DNA of 64,000 nucleotides, from assembly GCF_965277665.1 (NCBI RefSeq), contig NZ_OZ255835.1:1116001-1180000 (forward strand), read 5' to 3'. This DNA comes from Lichenicoccus sp965277665 (GTDB lineage: Bacteria > Pseudomonadota > Alphaproteobacteria > Acetobacterales > Acetobacteraceae). A model generated the notes under the pieces. The model saw nothing but the letters and a program-made list of their open reading frames with translations, searched no databases and was not told where the DNA came from. Shown here piece after piece: positions 45,257-54,521 of this stretch; the first letter of the stretch is position 1; each line of letters starts with the position of its first letter. Position numbers and translations under genes: made by a program.

Positions 45257-46305
45257 GGAGCGCCGCTTTCGCGCACCGCGGCCCCGTCAGAAAGCTGGGC
45301 GGCGCCGTCGAGAACGACGGCACGGCGTGCCTCCAGGGCGCCGGAGACGAGGTCGGTGTCGGCGTCGGTGCCCAGCACGGTGACCGGCACGCGCACCGCC
45401 TTGCCGTCCCGGATCTGGAACAGGAAGCTGCCCTCGGCATCCTGCAGCACCGCCGCGTGCGGCAGCAGCCAGCCTTGCAGCGTGCCGACCGTGATTGCGG
45501 CGGCGCAGTCGGCGCCGGGCAGGACCGCACCCGCCGGCACGGCGAGGTCGACATCGACCAGGCGGCTGCGCGGATCGAGCGCCGCATCGACGCGCCGCAC
45601 CGCGGCGGCCAGCTCAGGGCCGCCGGCAAGCGCCTGCACGGTCGCCGGCTGTCCGGCATGGACCGAGGCCATGCGGGCGGGATCGACGCCGACGGTGACG
45701 ACGATGCGGTCGCGGCGGGCGAGGGTGGCCAGCGGGGCCGCGGCGGCGACGTGCTCGCCCGCACTCGCCGCCAGCGTCACGATGATGCCGTCGAACGGCG
45801 CCCGCACGAGGCGCATCGCCTGGTCGGCGCCCTCGCGCCGCAGGCCGTCGAGCGCTGCTGCTGCATCGGCCAGCGCCTTGTCGGCCTGGTCGAGCTGGTC
45901 CCGGGTGGCGAGGTGACGCGCGAGCAGGAGGGCGGCGTGGCTGCGTTGCTGCTGCGCCAGGGCGTAGCCGGAGCGTGCCTGTTCCCAGGCCTGCATGGCG
46001 GCCGCCGAGGCGTCCCATTCCAGGACCGGCTCGCCTTGCCGCACCGCCTCGCCGGGCGCATGCAGGATCCGGCGCACCCTCCCGTCCTGCAGCAGGCTGA
46101 GCGCCTCGGTGCCGTCCCGCGCCGGAACGGCGGTGCCGTAGGCCTCGATGCGGTCCGGCAGCGTGCCGGGCTTCGGCATCTGCGTGGTGACCAGGACGGT
46201 GGGCACGGACACCCCGGCCGCCAGGGCAGCGTCCGGCTGTCCGCTGGCCGCCGCGATGCCAAGCAGCAACCCGGACAGCAACGCCGCTATGTATCCGCGC
46301 GTCAT
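45253..46305 (-). CDS. RND efflux periplasmic adaptor
   Basis: This 350-residue adaptor has a signal peptide (about residues 5-30), then the barrel-sandwich segment RVRRILHAPGEAVRQGEPVLEWD (about 75-98), a helical hairpin (about 100-160), and VRAPFDGIIVTLAASAGEHV. No histidine- or methionine-rich metal site stands out. It joins the RND subunit and the outer-membrane factor, and its gene overlaps both neighbours by four bases. Confidence 0.88.
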   Translation of the reverse strand: MTRGYIAALLSGLLLGIAAASGQPDAALAAGVSVPTVLVTTQMPKPGTLPDRIEAYGTAVPARDGTEALSLLQDGRVRRILHAPGEAVRQGEPVLEWDASAAAMQAWEQARSGYALAQQQRSHAALLLARHLATRDQLDQADKALADAAAALDGLRREGADQAMRLVRAPFDGIIVTLAASAGEHVAAAAPLATLARRDRIVVTVGVDPARMASVHAGQPATVQALAGGPELAAAVRRVDAALDPRSRLVDVDLAVPAGAVLPGADCAAAITVGTLQGWLLPHAAVLQDAEGSFLFQIRDGKAVRVPVTVLGTDADTDLVSGALEARRAVVLDGAAQLSDGAAVRESGAP

Positions 46306-47645
46306 CGATCGGATGCCACCTGCAGGCGTCGCGGCAGGTCCGTCCGCGCGGCCGGCATGCCGAAGCCGGCGAGCGTCTCGATGGCGACCTCCTGCTCGAG
46401 CAGCGACTGCTGCAGGGCGATGAACTCGGCCTCCCGGGTGGTGCTGGCGGCGAGCAGGTCGATGCGCACCTGCGGATCGAGCAGTTGCGCGCTGTCCGGC
46501 TGCAGGGCCGTCCTGGCGGCCTCCCGGACCGCCGGCAGCCGCCTCCGGGCCGCCGCGATTTGCGCCCGCAGCAGCGCGATCTCGTCGAGCCGGGCGCGCA
46601 CGTCGCCTTCGGTCGCGGTGACGCGCGCGCCGTATTCGTCATGCAGTTGCCGGCGGGTCGCGCGCGCGATGGCGATGTTGCCCTGGTTGCGGTCGAACAG
46701 CGGCAATTCGAGGTTGAGCTGCGGCCCGAAGCCGCGGACATTCGAGTTGTCGCTGCCGCCGCTGGCGCCGAACGACAGGTTCGGGAACTGCGACAGGATG
46801 GCGCCGCGCAGCCTCTGGTTGGCGGCCTCGTAGCCCCAGCGCAGGGCTAGTAGGTCCGGCCGGCGCTCCGGCAGGCCGGGCAGTGCTGCGCGGATCGCCT
46901 CGGCATCGAGCGGCGGCAGGTCGACGGTCCGGGCGAGCGTGAAAGCCGCTTCGGGCTGCAGGCCGAGCAGGGCGGCGAGCGTGTGGCGCTGCTGCAGGGC
47001 GAGCCGCCTCGCATCCCGCAGGCGAGCCTCCAGGTCCGCCAGGGCCGCGAGGTCCGGCGCCAGCAGCGTGTAGGTGGCGTCACGGGCCGCGAGTGCCTGC
47101 TGGCGTTCGGCGACATGCCGGGCGAGCACGCGGCGCAGGTCGTCGAGCAGGGCCAGCGTGCGCTGCTCCTCGATGAGCTGCACCGCCAGCAGCCGGGCCT
47201 GGCCGACGGCCTGCCACTCCTGCCAGAGGATCTGCGCGTCGATCTGCCGCAGGCTGGCCCGGGCCGTGCGCTGCAGGCTCGGTCGCAGGATCAGCGAGCG
47301 CAGGTCCTGGGTGAACCCGGCATTCCAGGCGGTGGTCGTGCCCGGCCCGGCCAGGGTCGGGGTGGCGGAGAGGCTGGCCTGCGGGTTCGGCAGGATGCCC
47401 GACTGCAGCAACTGCGCCTCGGCGACGCTGTGCTGCACCCGGACAGCCGTGAGATCCGGGTTGTTCAGCAAGACCAGGCGGACGATGTCCGACACCCCGA
47501 GCGCCGGCGGCAGCGCGGCGTCGTGCCGCAGCGCGGCCAGGTCGGGCGCCAGCCCGGCCTGCCGCTGCAGCGGCAGCGCGGTGAAGGTCGCGCAGCTCTG
47601 CAGCGTTGAGGCCACTGCCAGCGCCGTGACGACACGGGCCGCCAT
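46302..47645 (-). CDS. outer-membrane efflux factor, TolC/NodT type
   Basis: This 447-residue protein is a lipoprotein-type outer-membrane channel: signal VVTALAVASTLQSC with the lipidated cysteine, then two coiled helical repeats (LVLLNNPDLTAVRVQHSVAEAQL, LALRWGYEAANQRLRGAILSQFPNLSFGAS), with the PDLLALR and FPNLSF signatures of the family. It forms a trimer that takes substrate across the outer membrane. ATG 47645 lies five bases after the beta-propeller stop and gives the signal its proper start. Confidence 0.87.
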   Translation of the reverse strand: MAARVVTALAVASTLQSCATFTALPLQRQAGLAPDLAALRHDAALPPALGVSDIVRLVLLNNPDLTAVRVQHSVAEAQLLQSGILPNPQASLSATPTLAGPGTTTAWNAGFTQDLRSLILRPSLQRTARASLRQIDAQILWQEWQAVGQARLLAVQLIEEQRTLALLDDLRRVLARHVAERQQALAARDATYTLLAPDLAALADLEARLRDARRLALQQRHTLAALLGLQPEAAFTLARTVDLPPLDAEAIRAALPGLPERRPDLLALRWGYEAANQRLRGAILSQFPNLSFGASGGSDNSNVRGFGPQLNLELPLFDRNQGNIAIARATRRQLHDEYGARVTATEGDVRARLDEIALLRAQIAAARRRLPAVREAARTALQPDSAQLLDPQVRIDLLAASTTREAEFIALQQSLLEQEVAIETLAGFGMPAARTDLPRRLQVASDR

Positions 47646-47650
47646 GCGGT

Positions 47651-48679
47651 TCAATGGGTGTCGATCACGAGGATGCCGAAGCTGGCCGGCACCAGCGCCG
47701 GCTGGCCGCCCGGCCGCGTCACCTCGCCATAGGGCAGATAGAGCCATTGCGATCGCGGATCGTAGGCGCCGGTGCGGGCGCCGTGGCGTGTGGTGAACAG
47801 GCGCGCGACATGCGGGGCGGGCGACAGCGCGATTTCGGCGACGGTGCCGTTGCCGCCGCTGGGGATGAACATGCGGTCGTGGGCCGCATCTGCCAGCACC
47901 GCATCCGGATGCGGGCCGATCGGCAGGGTTGCCACCCCGGTCCCGTCCTCGCGCAGCACGCTGGCGACGCCATTGGCGCAGGCCGCCACCAGCAGCCGGT
48001 GGCGACCGTCATAGGCAAGGCCGGTCGGGGCGTCGCAGCCGGCCAGCCGATAGCGCGCCGTGACGCGGCCGGAGGCGAGCCCGACGACGGCGATCTGGGC
48101 GCGATCCTCGATATTGACGAACAGCCGGCCGCCGCCCGCATCCAGGGCGGGGGCTTCCAGTGCGCCGCCGACGGCGATGCGGCCTGCGACCTTCGGCGTC
48201 GCCGCGGCGACGTCGATGCGGGTGACGGTCCCGTCCTTGCCATCCATGACCAGCACCTGCCCGGCAGCCGGATCGTAGATCGCGCCGTCCGGCTTCGCCC
48301 CGGTCGGCAATGTCGCCACGACCCTGCCGCTGCCTGCCTCCACGATGGTGGCGGTGTCGGTGTCGCCGTTGGTGAACAGCAGGCGGTGTCGCGGCAGCGG
48401 CACCACCGCATGGACGTGCCGCCCGGCGGCCACCTCGCGTCCCGGCCGGTCGCCGGCAAGGTCGAACGCCTCGACGCCGGACATGCGGGCGACCAGCAGT
48501 CGCGCCGCATCGGGATCGATGGCGGCGTAGTCCCACAGGCCCGGTGCGTCCGCTCCGCGCAGGTCGGCGACGATGCGGCCAGGGCTTGGAGCGGGTCCGC
48601 CGGGGCCTGGAGCCGCGCCGCCGGCGAGCAACGCCAGCAGCAGGACGCGGGCAAGTCGGGTTCCGGCGCTAAGGGTCAT
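47651..48679 (-). CDS. periplasmic beta-propeller protein (YVTN/YncE type)
   Basis: This protein of about 342 residues has an N-terminal hydrophobic signal (RLARVLLLALLAGGAAP) and then repeats of a propeller blade: RIVADLRGADAPGLWDYAAIDPD, RVVATLPTGAKPDGAIYDPAAGQVLVMDGKDGTVTRID, GVATLPIGPHPDAVLADAAHDRMFI. Such proteins bind ligands or metals in the periplasm, but no function is set. It is the first gene of the RND operon. ATG 48679 is nine bases after AGGA; ATG 48685 is also possible. Confidence 0.8.
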   Translation of the reverse strand: MTLSAGTRLARVLLLALLAGGAAPGPGGPAPSPGRIVADLRGADAPGLWDYAAIDPDAARLLVARMSGVEAFDLAGDRPGREVAAGRHVHAVVPLPRHRLLFTNGDTDTATIVEAGSGRVVATLPTGAKPDGAIYDPAAGQVLVMDGKDGTVTRIDVAAATPKVAGRIAVGGALEAPALDAGGGRLFVNIEDRAQIAVVGLASGRVTARYRLAGCDAPTGLAYDGRHRLLVAACANGVASVLREDGTGVATLPIGPHPDAVLADAAHDRMFIPSGGNGTVAEIALSPAPHVARLFTTRHGARTGAYDPRSQWLYLPYGEVTRPGGQPALVPASFGILVIDTH

Positions 48680-48804
48680 GGGCATGGTCCTGATGGGCAA
48701 GCAGGCTGGTCGCATCGGCAGCCAGGCTGGACGCAGGCTGCTTCGCGGGCGATGAGGCGGAGATTGTGGATCGACAACTTGACGGAGCCCGCCGGTCAGG
48801 CGGG

Positions 48805-49491
48805 ATGCGGCGGATGCGCCTGTTGCTGATCGAGGACGATGCCGAGACCGCCGCCTTCATCTGCGAAGGGCTGCGCGAGGCGGCGCACGAGCTGTGCCTG
48901 TCGGTGGATGGCCGCGACGGGCTGGTGCGCGCCGCGGCCGAGAGCTGGGACGTGATCATCGTCGACCGCATGCTGCCGCAGCTCGACGGGCTGTCGCTGG
49001 TGCGGCTGCTGCGCGCCTCCGGGATCGCCACCCCGGTGCTGTTCCTCACCACGCTGGACGGCATCCACGATCGCGTGGCGGGTCTCAATGCCGGCGCCGA
49101 CGACTACGTGGTAAAGCCGTTCGCGCTGGCGGAGCTGGCGGCGCGCGTGACGGCGCTGGGCCGTCGGCGGCAGGCGCCGGGTGCGGCCACCAGCCTGCGC
49201 GTCGCCGACCTGGAGATCGACCTGCTGACCCGGGCGGTGCGACGCGGCGGCGAGACGATTGTCCTGCAGCCGCGCGAGTTCCGCCTGCTCGAGCACCTGA
49301 TGCGACACGAGGGCGAGGTGATGACGCGCACCATGCTGCTCGAGCAGGTCTGGGACTTCCATTTCGATCCGAACACCAACATCGTGGAGAGCCATGTCAG
49401 CCGGTTGCGCGACAAGCTGGGCCGCGACCGGCCCGAGCTGGTCCGGACCGTGCGCGGCGCCGGCTACATGATGGCCGCACCCGGTGACTGA
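48805..49491 (+). CDS. two-component response regulator, OmpR family
   Basis: This 228-residue regulator has a receiver domain with the phospho-acceptor D54 in VDRMLPQLDG, acidic pocket E10-D11-D12 and K104 in VVKPF, followed by a winged helix (about 130-225) with LQPREFRLLEHLMRHEGEVMTR and SHVSRLRDKL. It should regulate genes in response to the adjacent sensor kinase. ATG 48805 or 48814 is the start; the longer open frame has no ribosome-binding site. The RND operon is divergent from it and is the likely target. Confidence 0.9.
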   Translation: MRRMRLLLIEDDAETAAFICEGLREAAHELCLSVDGRDGLVRAAAESWDVIIVDRMLPQLDGLSLVRLLRASGIATPVLFLTTLDGIHDRVAGLNAGADDYVVKPFALAELAARVTALGRRRQAPGAATSLRVADLEIDLLTRAVRRGGETIVLQPREFRLLEHLMRHEGEVMTRTMLLEQVWDFHFDPNTNIVESHVSRLRDKLGRDRPELVRTVRGAGYMMAAPGD

Positions 49492-50887
49492 GACCGCGGC
49501 GTCCCGCGGCACCGCGCGACGCCTGGTGCGCAGCTCGTCGTTCCGGCTGATGCTCTTCTACGCGGCCTTGTTCACGCTGTCGGTGCTGGTGCTGTTCGCG
49601 ATCATCGCCGTCACCGCTGACAGCTTCCTCACCCGCCAGATCGACGCGACGGTGACCAACGAACTGGCGGAAATCCGCGCGGATGCCGCAGCCGGGCCCC
49701 GTGCGGACGAAACGACGCGGCTGCGCGGCGTGATCGACGCACTGACCCGGCACTCGCCCGGCTTCTTCTATCTGCTGCAGGACCGCGACAGGCGGGCGTT
49801 GGCGGGCAACATGCAGCCGATCCGGCCGCTGCCGGGATGGCGCACGCTGCGCTGGTCGCATCAGGCGACGCCGGTGCGTCGCGGGCCGCCGATACAGGGC
49901 GACGGCGTGCGCCTGCGCGACGACGGCTTCCTGTTCGTCGGCATCAGCGCCTCGGCACGCGACGACATGCGCCGGTCGCTGCTCAACGCGTTCCTCTGGA
50001 GCCTGAGCGTGATCGCGATCCTCGGGCTGGGCGGGGGACTGCTCATGGCGATGCTGGTGTTGCGGCGCATCGAGGCGATCAGCCGCGCGACCCGCTCCAT
50101 CATGGCCGGCGACCTGTCACGACGCATTCCGCTGGGTGGCTCCGGCGACGAGTTCGATCATCTCTGCGGCAGCCTGAACGCGATGCTCGAGCGCATCGAA
50201 CTGCTTGTCGAAGGGGTGCGGCAGATTTCCAACGACATCGCGCACGACCTGCGCACGCCGCTCACCCGTCTGCGGCAACGGCTCGAACTGGCACGGCGCC
50301 GGGAGACGTCGATGGCGGCGCTGCAGGACACCCTGGATGCCGCCGGCACGCAGGTGGACGTGATCCTGGCCACCTTCACGTCGCTGCTGCGCATCGCGCA
50401 GATCGAGGCGCGCGCGCACCGGGAAGGTTTCGTCGAGGTCGCCCTCGACCCGCTGGTGCAAACGCTGCTGGATGCCTACGGGCCGCTGGCGGACAGCCGC
50501 GGGCAGGGGCTCGCGGCCGATGTGCCGGCAGACCTCGCGGTGCGTGGCGACCGGGCGCTGCTCAACCAGTTGCTGGCCAACCTTCTGGAGAACGCACTCC
50601 TGCACACCCAGACGGGCAGCCGGGTTTCGATCTCGGGCCTGCGCGAGGCCGCTGACGTGGTGCTGGTCGTGGCCGATGACGGTCAGGGCATCCCGGTGGA
50701 ACGCCGCGACTTCGTGCTGCGCCGCTTCGCGCGGCTCGATGCGAGCCGGACGTCTCCCGGCAGCGGGCTCGGGCTGAGCCTGGTCGCGGCCGTGGCCGCC
50801 CTGCACGGCGCGACCCTGTCACTGGCAGACAACGAGCCCGGGCTGCGATGCATCCTGAGGTTTCCGGACGAGGCCGGGACGGCCTGA
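49484..50887 (+). CDS. sensor histidine kinase
   Basis: This 467-residue inner-membrane kinase has two transmembrane helices (about 21-43 and 167-193) with a periplasmic sensor domain of some 120 residues, then HAMP (about 192-245), the phospho-accepting H254 in NDIAHDLRTPLTRL, and the ATP domain with LLANLLENALLHT (N box), VADDGQGIP (G1) and SGLGLSLVAAV (G2). The GTG start overlaps the regulator gene by eight bases. It phosphorylates that regulator. Confidence 0.92.
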   Translation: MTETAASRGTARRLVRSSSFRLMLFYAALFTLSVLVLFAIIAVTADSFLTRQIDATVTNELAEIRADAAAGPRADETTRLRGVIDALTRHSPGFFYLLQDRDRRALAGNMQPIRPLPGWRTLRWSHQATPVRRGPPIQGDGVRLRDDGFLFVGISASARDDMRRSLLNAFLWSLSVIAILGLGGGLLMAMLVLRRIEAISRATRSIMAGDLSRRIPLGGSGDEFDHLCGSLNAMLERIELLVEGVRQISNDIAHDLRTPLTRLRQRLELARRRETSMAALQDTLDAAGTQVDVILATFTSLLRIAQIEARAHREGFVEVALDPLVQTLLDAYGPLADSRGQGLAADVPADLAVRGDRALLNQLLANLLENALLHTQTGSRVSISGLREAADVVLVVADDGQGIPVERRDFVLRRFARLDASRTSPGSGLGLSLVAAVAALHGATLSLADNEPGLRCILRFPDEAGTA

Positions 50888-50992
50888 TCGATCCGGGCGA
50901 CCGGCAGGTTTACAACCCCGCGCGATTGCCGGATGATCCCGCCGCAACAGGAACCCCCCGGCTAAAAGGGTGGGGCTGCACGGGGGAAGACG

Positions 50993-51991
50993 ATGAAGCG
51001 GCGAGACGCCCTCAAGGGCATGGCGGCAGCGTCCGCGGCCGGAATGCTGGAATGGCCGGCCGGTGCTTTCGCCGCCACCGAACAGATGGTGACGGTCGCC
51101 AAGATCATCGGCATTCCGTGGTTCAACCTGCTGAGCGCCGGCATCACCGAGGGCGGCCGCAAATTCGGTATCGATGCCACGATGACCGGACCGGCGCATG
51201 TCGACCCTGCCGCCCAGGTCTCGATGGTCGAGGACCTGATCGCCAAGCGGGTCAATGTCATCGGGCTGGTGCCGCTCGATGTGAAGGTCATGGGGCCGGT
51301 GCTGCAGCGCGCGCAGGATGCCGGCATCATCGTGATCACCCAGGAGGGGCCGAACCAGGATAACCGGACCTGGGACGTCGAGATGATCGACAGCACCGCC
51401 TTCGGCGAGACGCAGATGCAGGCGCTCGCCAGGAACATGGGCGAGCACGGGCAGTACATCATCATGGTCGGCACGCTGACCACGCCGCTGCACAACAAGT
51501 GGGCGGACGCGGCGATCGCCTACCAGAAGGCGCACTATCCGAACATGTCGCTGGCGACCTCGCGTTTTCCGGGCTCCGACGAGGTGGACACCGCCGAGCA
51601 GGTGATGCGCAACACGCTGCAGGCCTATCCGGACGTGCGCGGCGTCATCGGCTTCGGATCGAACGGCGCGATCGGCGCCGGCAACGTGATCCGGCAGCGC
51701 CACCTGCAGCGCAAGATCTCGATCCTGGGCACCGCGATCCCGTCGCAGGTGAAGCCGCTGCTGCTGGATGGCTCGGTGCGGGAGTGCTTCGTGTGGAGCC
51801 CCAAGGATGCCGGCTACGCCATGGTCGCGGTCGCCAGCCTCGCGCTGCGCAAGGCGGAGTTCAAGGACGGCATGGACATCCCCGGCCTCGGCCGCGCGCA
51901 TGTCGATGTCCCCGGCCGCCTGATCAGCGTGGACCGCACGCTGGCCATCAACAAGCAGACGGTGGACGGCCTCATCGCCAAGGGACTCTGA
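50993..51991 (+). CDS. periplasmic sugar-binding protein, LsrB/RhaS-like
   Basis: This 332-residue protein starts with a twin-arginine-like signal (KRRDALKGMAAASAAGM) and has the periplasmic-binding fold: AKIIGIPWFNLLSAGITEGGRKFGIDATMTGPAH, SMVEDLIAKRVNVIGLVPLDVKVMGPVLQRAQDAGIIVITQEGP, and VRGVIGFGSNGAIGAGNVIRQR. The best relation is to the LsrB/rhamnose-type binders that work with two different permeases, as found here. The substrate is unknown. It leads a seven-gene operon. Confidence 0.88.
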   Translation: MKRRDALKGMAAASAAGMLEWPAGAFAATEQMVTVAKIIGIPWFNLLSAGITEGGRKFGIDATMTGPAHVDPAAQVSMVEDLIAKRVNVIGLVPLDVKVMGPVLQRAQDAGIIVITQEGPNQDNRTWDVEMIDSTAFGETQMQALARNMGEHGQYIIMVGTLTTPLHNKWADAAIAYQKAHYPNMSLATSRFPGSDEVDTAEQVMRNTLQAYPDVRGVIGFGSNGAIGAGNVIRQRHLQRKISILGTAIPSQVKPLLLDGSVRECFVWSPKDAGYAMVAVASLALRKAEFKDGMDIPGLGRAHVDVPGRLISVDRTLAINKQTVDGLIAKGL

Positions 51992-52030
51992 CGCGAGAGG
52001 GGTTTCGATCCGGCGGCCGGAGCGACCCCG

Positions 52031-53512
52031 ATGAGCGGGTTCCTGCAGCTCCGGGGTATCTCGAAGCGCTTCGGCGGCGTGCGTGCCCTGGCCCAAGTCG
52101 ATCTGTCGGTCGAGGTGGGGGAGATCCATTGCCTGGCCGGCGAGAACGGGTCCGGCAAGTCCACCCTGATCAAGATCATCTCCGGGGTGCAGCCGCCCGA
52201 AGCCGGCGGCCGGATCAGCATCCTCGGCGAGGAGCTGCACCGCCTGACGCCGGGCGAGAGCATCCGGCGCGGCATCCAGGTGATCTACCAGGACCTGTCG
52301 CTGTTCACCAACCTGACGGTGGCAGAGAACATCGCCGCCGGGCTGCATCGCGGCGTGCACCTGGTGAACTGGCGTGCCATCCGCAGGACCGCGGAGGCCG
52401 CGATCCTTCGTATCGGCGTCGATCTCGACCCGGACGCCTTTGTCGCCGACCTGCCGATCGCGCAGCGGCAACTGGTGGCGATCTGCCGGGCGATGGCGGC
52501 CGACGCGAAGCTGGTGATCATGGACGAGCCGACCGCGTCGCTGACCCGGCGCGAGGTGGACAGCCTGCTCGCACTCGCGCACGAACTCCGCCAGCGCGGC
52601 ATCGCGGTGATGTTCGTCAGCCACCGGCTTGACGAGGTGCTCGAGATCGCGGACCGGGTGACGGTGCTGCGCAACGGCGAGAAGGTGGGCACCTTTGCCG
52701 CGTCCGACATGACCAGCCGACGGCTGGGCGAGCTGATGACCGGCAAGAGCTTCGACTATACGGCGCGTGCCGTGCGGGAGGCGGTGGGCGAAACCGTGCT
52801 CGCGGTGCACAACCTGTCGCGCGCCGGCGACTACCGGGACATCACGCTCGCGGTGCGCGCGGGCGAGACGCTCGGCATCATCGGGCGGCTGGGCTCCGGC
52901 CGTACCGAGCTGGCCTTGTCGCTGTTCGGCATGAATGCGCCGGACGCCGGCACGATCACGGTGCGCGGACGCCGCCTGACCCGGCATGACACGCGCGAGG
53001 CGATCGCGCACGGCATCGCCTATGTCTCGGAAGACCGGCTGACGCTGGGCCTGGTGATGCAGCAGCCGATCTCATCGAACATCACGCTCGCGGTGCTGGG
53101 CGATCTGGCCGCACGGTTCGGGCTGGTGCCCGAGCAGCGCCGGCAGCAGACCGTCTCGCACTGGGTGGACGAGCTTGGCATCAAGGTGTCCGACACCGAG
53201 AACGCGGTGCGCACGCTGTCGGGCGGCAACCAGCAGCGTGTCGTGCTGGCGAAGTGGCTGGCGACGTCCCCGAGCCTGCTGATCCTCGACAGCCCGACGG
53301 TGGGCGTCGATATCGGCGCCAAGGACGGCATCTACGCGATTGTCCGTGCCCTGGCGGAAAACGGCCTCGCGGTGATCCTGATCTCGGACGAGGTGCCGGA
53401 GGTGTTCTACCATAGCGACCGTGTGCTGATCATGCGCGACGGCCAGCTCACCGGGGAGTTCCTGCCGGCGCACAGCTCGGAGGCCGAGCTGAGGCAGGCG
53501 GTCGATGCTTAA
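52031..53512 (+). CDS. sugar ABC transporter ATPase with two nucleotide-binding domains
   Basis: This 493-residue protein has two fused ATPase domains. Domain 1 has GENGSGKST (about 38-46), PIAQRQLVAICRAM and VIMDEPTASLTR. Domain 2 has a degenerate Walker A (GRLGSGRTEL), LSGGNQQRVVLAKWL and LILDSPTVGVDIGAK, where the usual DEPT is DSPT, as in Lsr/Rha-type ATPases. It sits 39 bases after the binding-protein gene and overlaps the first permease by eight bases (ATGCTTAA). Confidence 0.92.
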   Translation: MSGFLQLRGISKRFGGVRALAQVDLSVEVGEIHCLAGENGSGKSTLIKIISGVQPPEAGGRISILGEELHRLTPGESIRRGIQVIYQDLSLFTNLTVAENIAAGLHRGVHLVNWRAIRRTAEAAILRIGVDLDPDAFVADLPIAQRQLVAICRAMAADAKLVIMDEPTASLTRREVDSLLALAHELRQRGIAVMFVSHRLDEVLEIADRVTVLRNGEKVGTFAASDMTSRRLGELMTGKSFDYTARAVREAVGETVLAVHNLSRAGDYRDITLAVRAGETLGIIGRLGSGRTELALSLFGMNAPDAGTITVRGRRLTRHDTREAIAHGIAYVSEDRLTLGLVMQQPISSNITLAVLGDLAARFGLVPEQRRQQTVSHWVDELGIKVSDTENAVRTLSGGNQQRVVLAKWLATSPSLLILDSPTVGVDIGAKDGIYAIVRALAENGLAVILISDEVPEVFYHSDRVLIMRDGQLTGEFLPAHSSEAELRQAVDA

Positions 53513-54521
53513 GTCGTTCCGGCGCACGCATGAATTCCGGCTGCTGATCGCCACCGTGGCGCTGGTCGCGCTGCTGTCGGTGTCCAGCCGCCGCTTCCTG
53601 ACGCTGCAGAACGGGCTCGACCTGCTGACCTCCTATGCCTTCTCCGGCATGCTGGCGGCAGGGCTGCTGGTGGTGCTGGTGTCGGGCGGCATCGACATCT
53701 CGTTCACCGCGATCGCCTCGGTGGCGCAGTACGTGGCCCTGGTCGCGGTGATGCAGCTGCATGGCGGCTGGCTGATGCTGTTCGCGGTGGCCTTAGGCAT
53801 CGGCACAGCGCTGGGCATCGTGAATGCAATGCTGATCAGCACGCTGAGGATCTCCAGCATCATCGTGTCGATCGCCATGCTGAACGTGTATTTCGGGATG
53901 CTGATGTTCCTCAGTCACGGCAACCAGCTGTTCAACATGCCGGACTGGTTCCTGAACGCCTTCTCGTGGGTGGTGTACACCGACCGCGACCAGAATCCGT
54001 ATGTGCTGAACGCGCAGATCATCGGCCTGTTCGTCTGCTTCGGCCTGTCCTGGCTGCTGCTCAACCGCACCAGCATCGGCCGGCAGATCTATGCGCTGGG
54101 CGGCAACGCCGAGGCGGCGGCGCGGGTCGGCTACAACGCCTGGCGGCTCAACCTCATCGTCTATGGCTATATGGGCTTCATCGCGGGTCTTGCGTCCCTG
54201 GCACAGGCGCAGCTGGCGCAATCGGTGGCGCCGAACGTGCTGGTCGGGCGTGAGCTGAACGTGCTGGCCGCGGTGGTGCTCGGGGGTGCCAGCCTGACCG
54301 GCGGCCAGGGCACCGTGCTCGGCGCGATCCTCGGCGTGGCGGTGCTGGCGTGCATGGAGAACGGTCTCATCCTGCTCGGGGTGTCGTCGTACTGGACGCA
54401 GTTCTTCGACGGGGCGGTGATCCTGGTGGCGGTCTCGACGATCTCCTGGGAGCGGCGGCGCCAGCGCGCCTCGATGCGCCGCGTGATCGCGGGTGCCACA
54501 CAAGTGGCGGCGACACCATGA
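53505..54521 (+). CDS. sugar ABC transporter permease (first of two)
   Basis: This 338-residue membrane protein has nine or ten helices and the RbsC-type motif LVSGGIDISFTAIASVAQY (about 63-81), then NVLAAVVLGGASLTGGQGTVLGA (about 252-274). Having two permease genes agrees with the Lsr/Rha layout, where LsrC and LsrD form a heterodimer. ATG 53505 overlaps the ATPase stop, and its own stop overlaps the next permease start (ATGA). Confidence 0.9.
   Translation: MLKSFRRTHEFRLLIATVALVALLSVSSRRFLTLQNGLDLLTSYAFSGMLAAGLLVVLVSGGIDISFTAIASVAQYVALVAVMQLHGGWLMLFAVALGIGTALGIVNAMLISTLRISSIIVSIAMLNVYFGMLMFLSHGNQLFNMPDWFLNAFSWVVYTDRDQNPYVLNAQIIGLFVCFGLSWLLLNRTSIGRQIYALGGNAEAAARVGYNAWRLNLIVYGYMGFIAGLASLAQAQLAQSVAPNVLVGRELNVLAAVVLGGASLTGGQGTVLGAILGVAVLACMENGLILLGVSSYWTQFFDGAVILVAVSTISWERRRQRASMRRVIAGATQVAATP

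Noticed and set aside
42293..45916. A 1207-codon open frame on the plus strand
   Set aside because: It is antisense to the second RND pump and adaptor, has no recognisable motif, and shows the same biased composition. It is a shadow frame.
52031..53512. Calling the importer at 50993-55552 an AI-2 (Lsr) system
   Set aside because: The four-gene layout and two permeases fit Lsr but also rhamnose and other sugar systems, and no lsrK, lsrF, lsrG or lsrR gene is present. The substrate was therefore left open.
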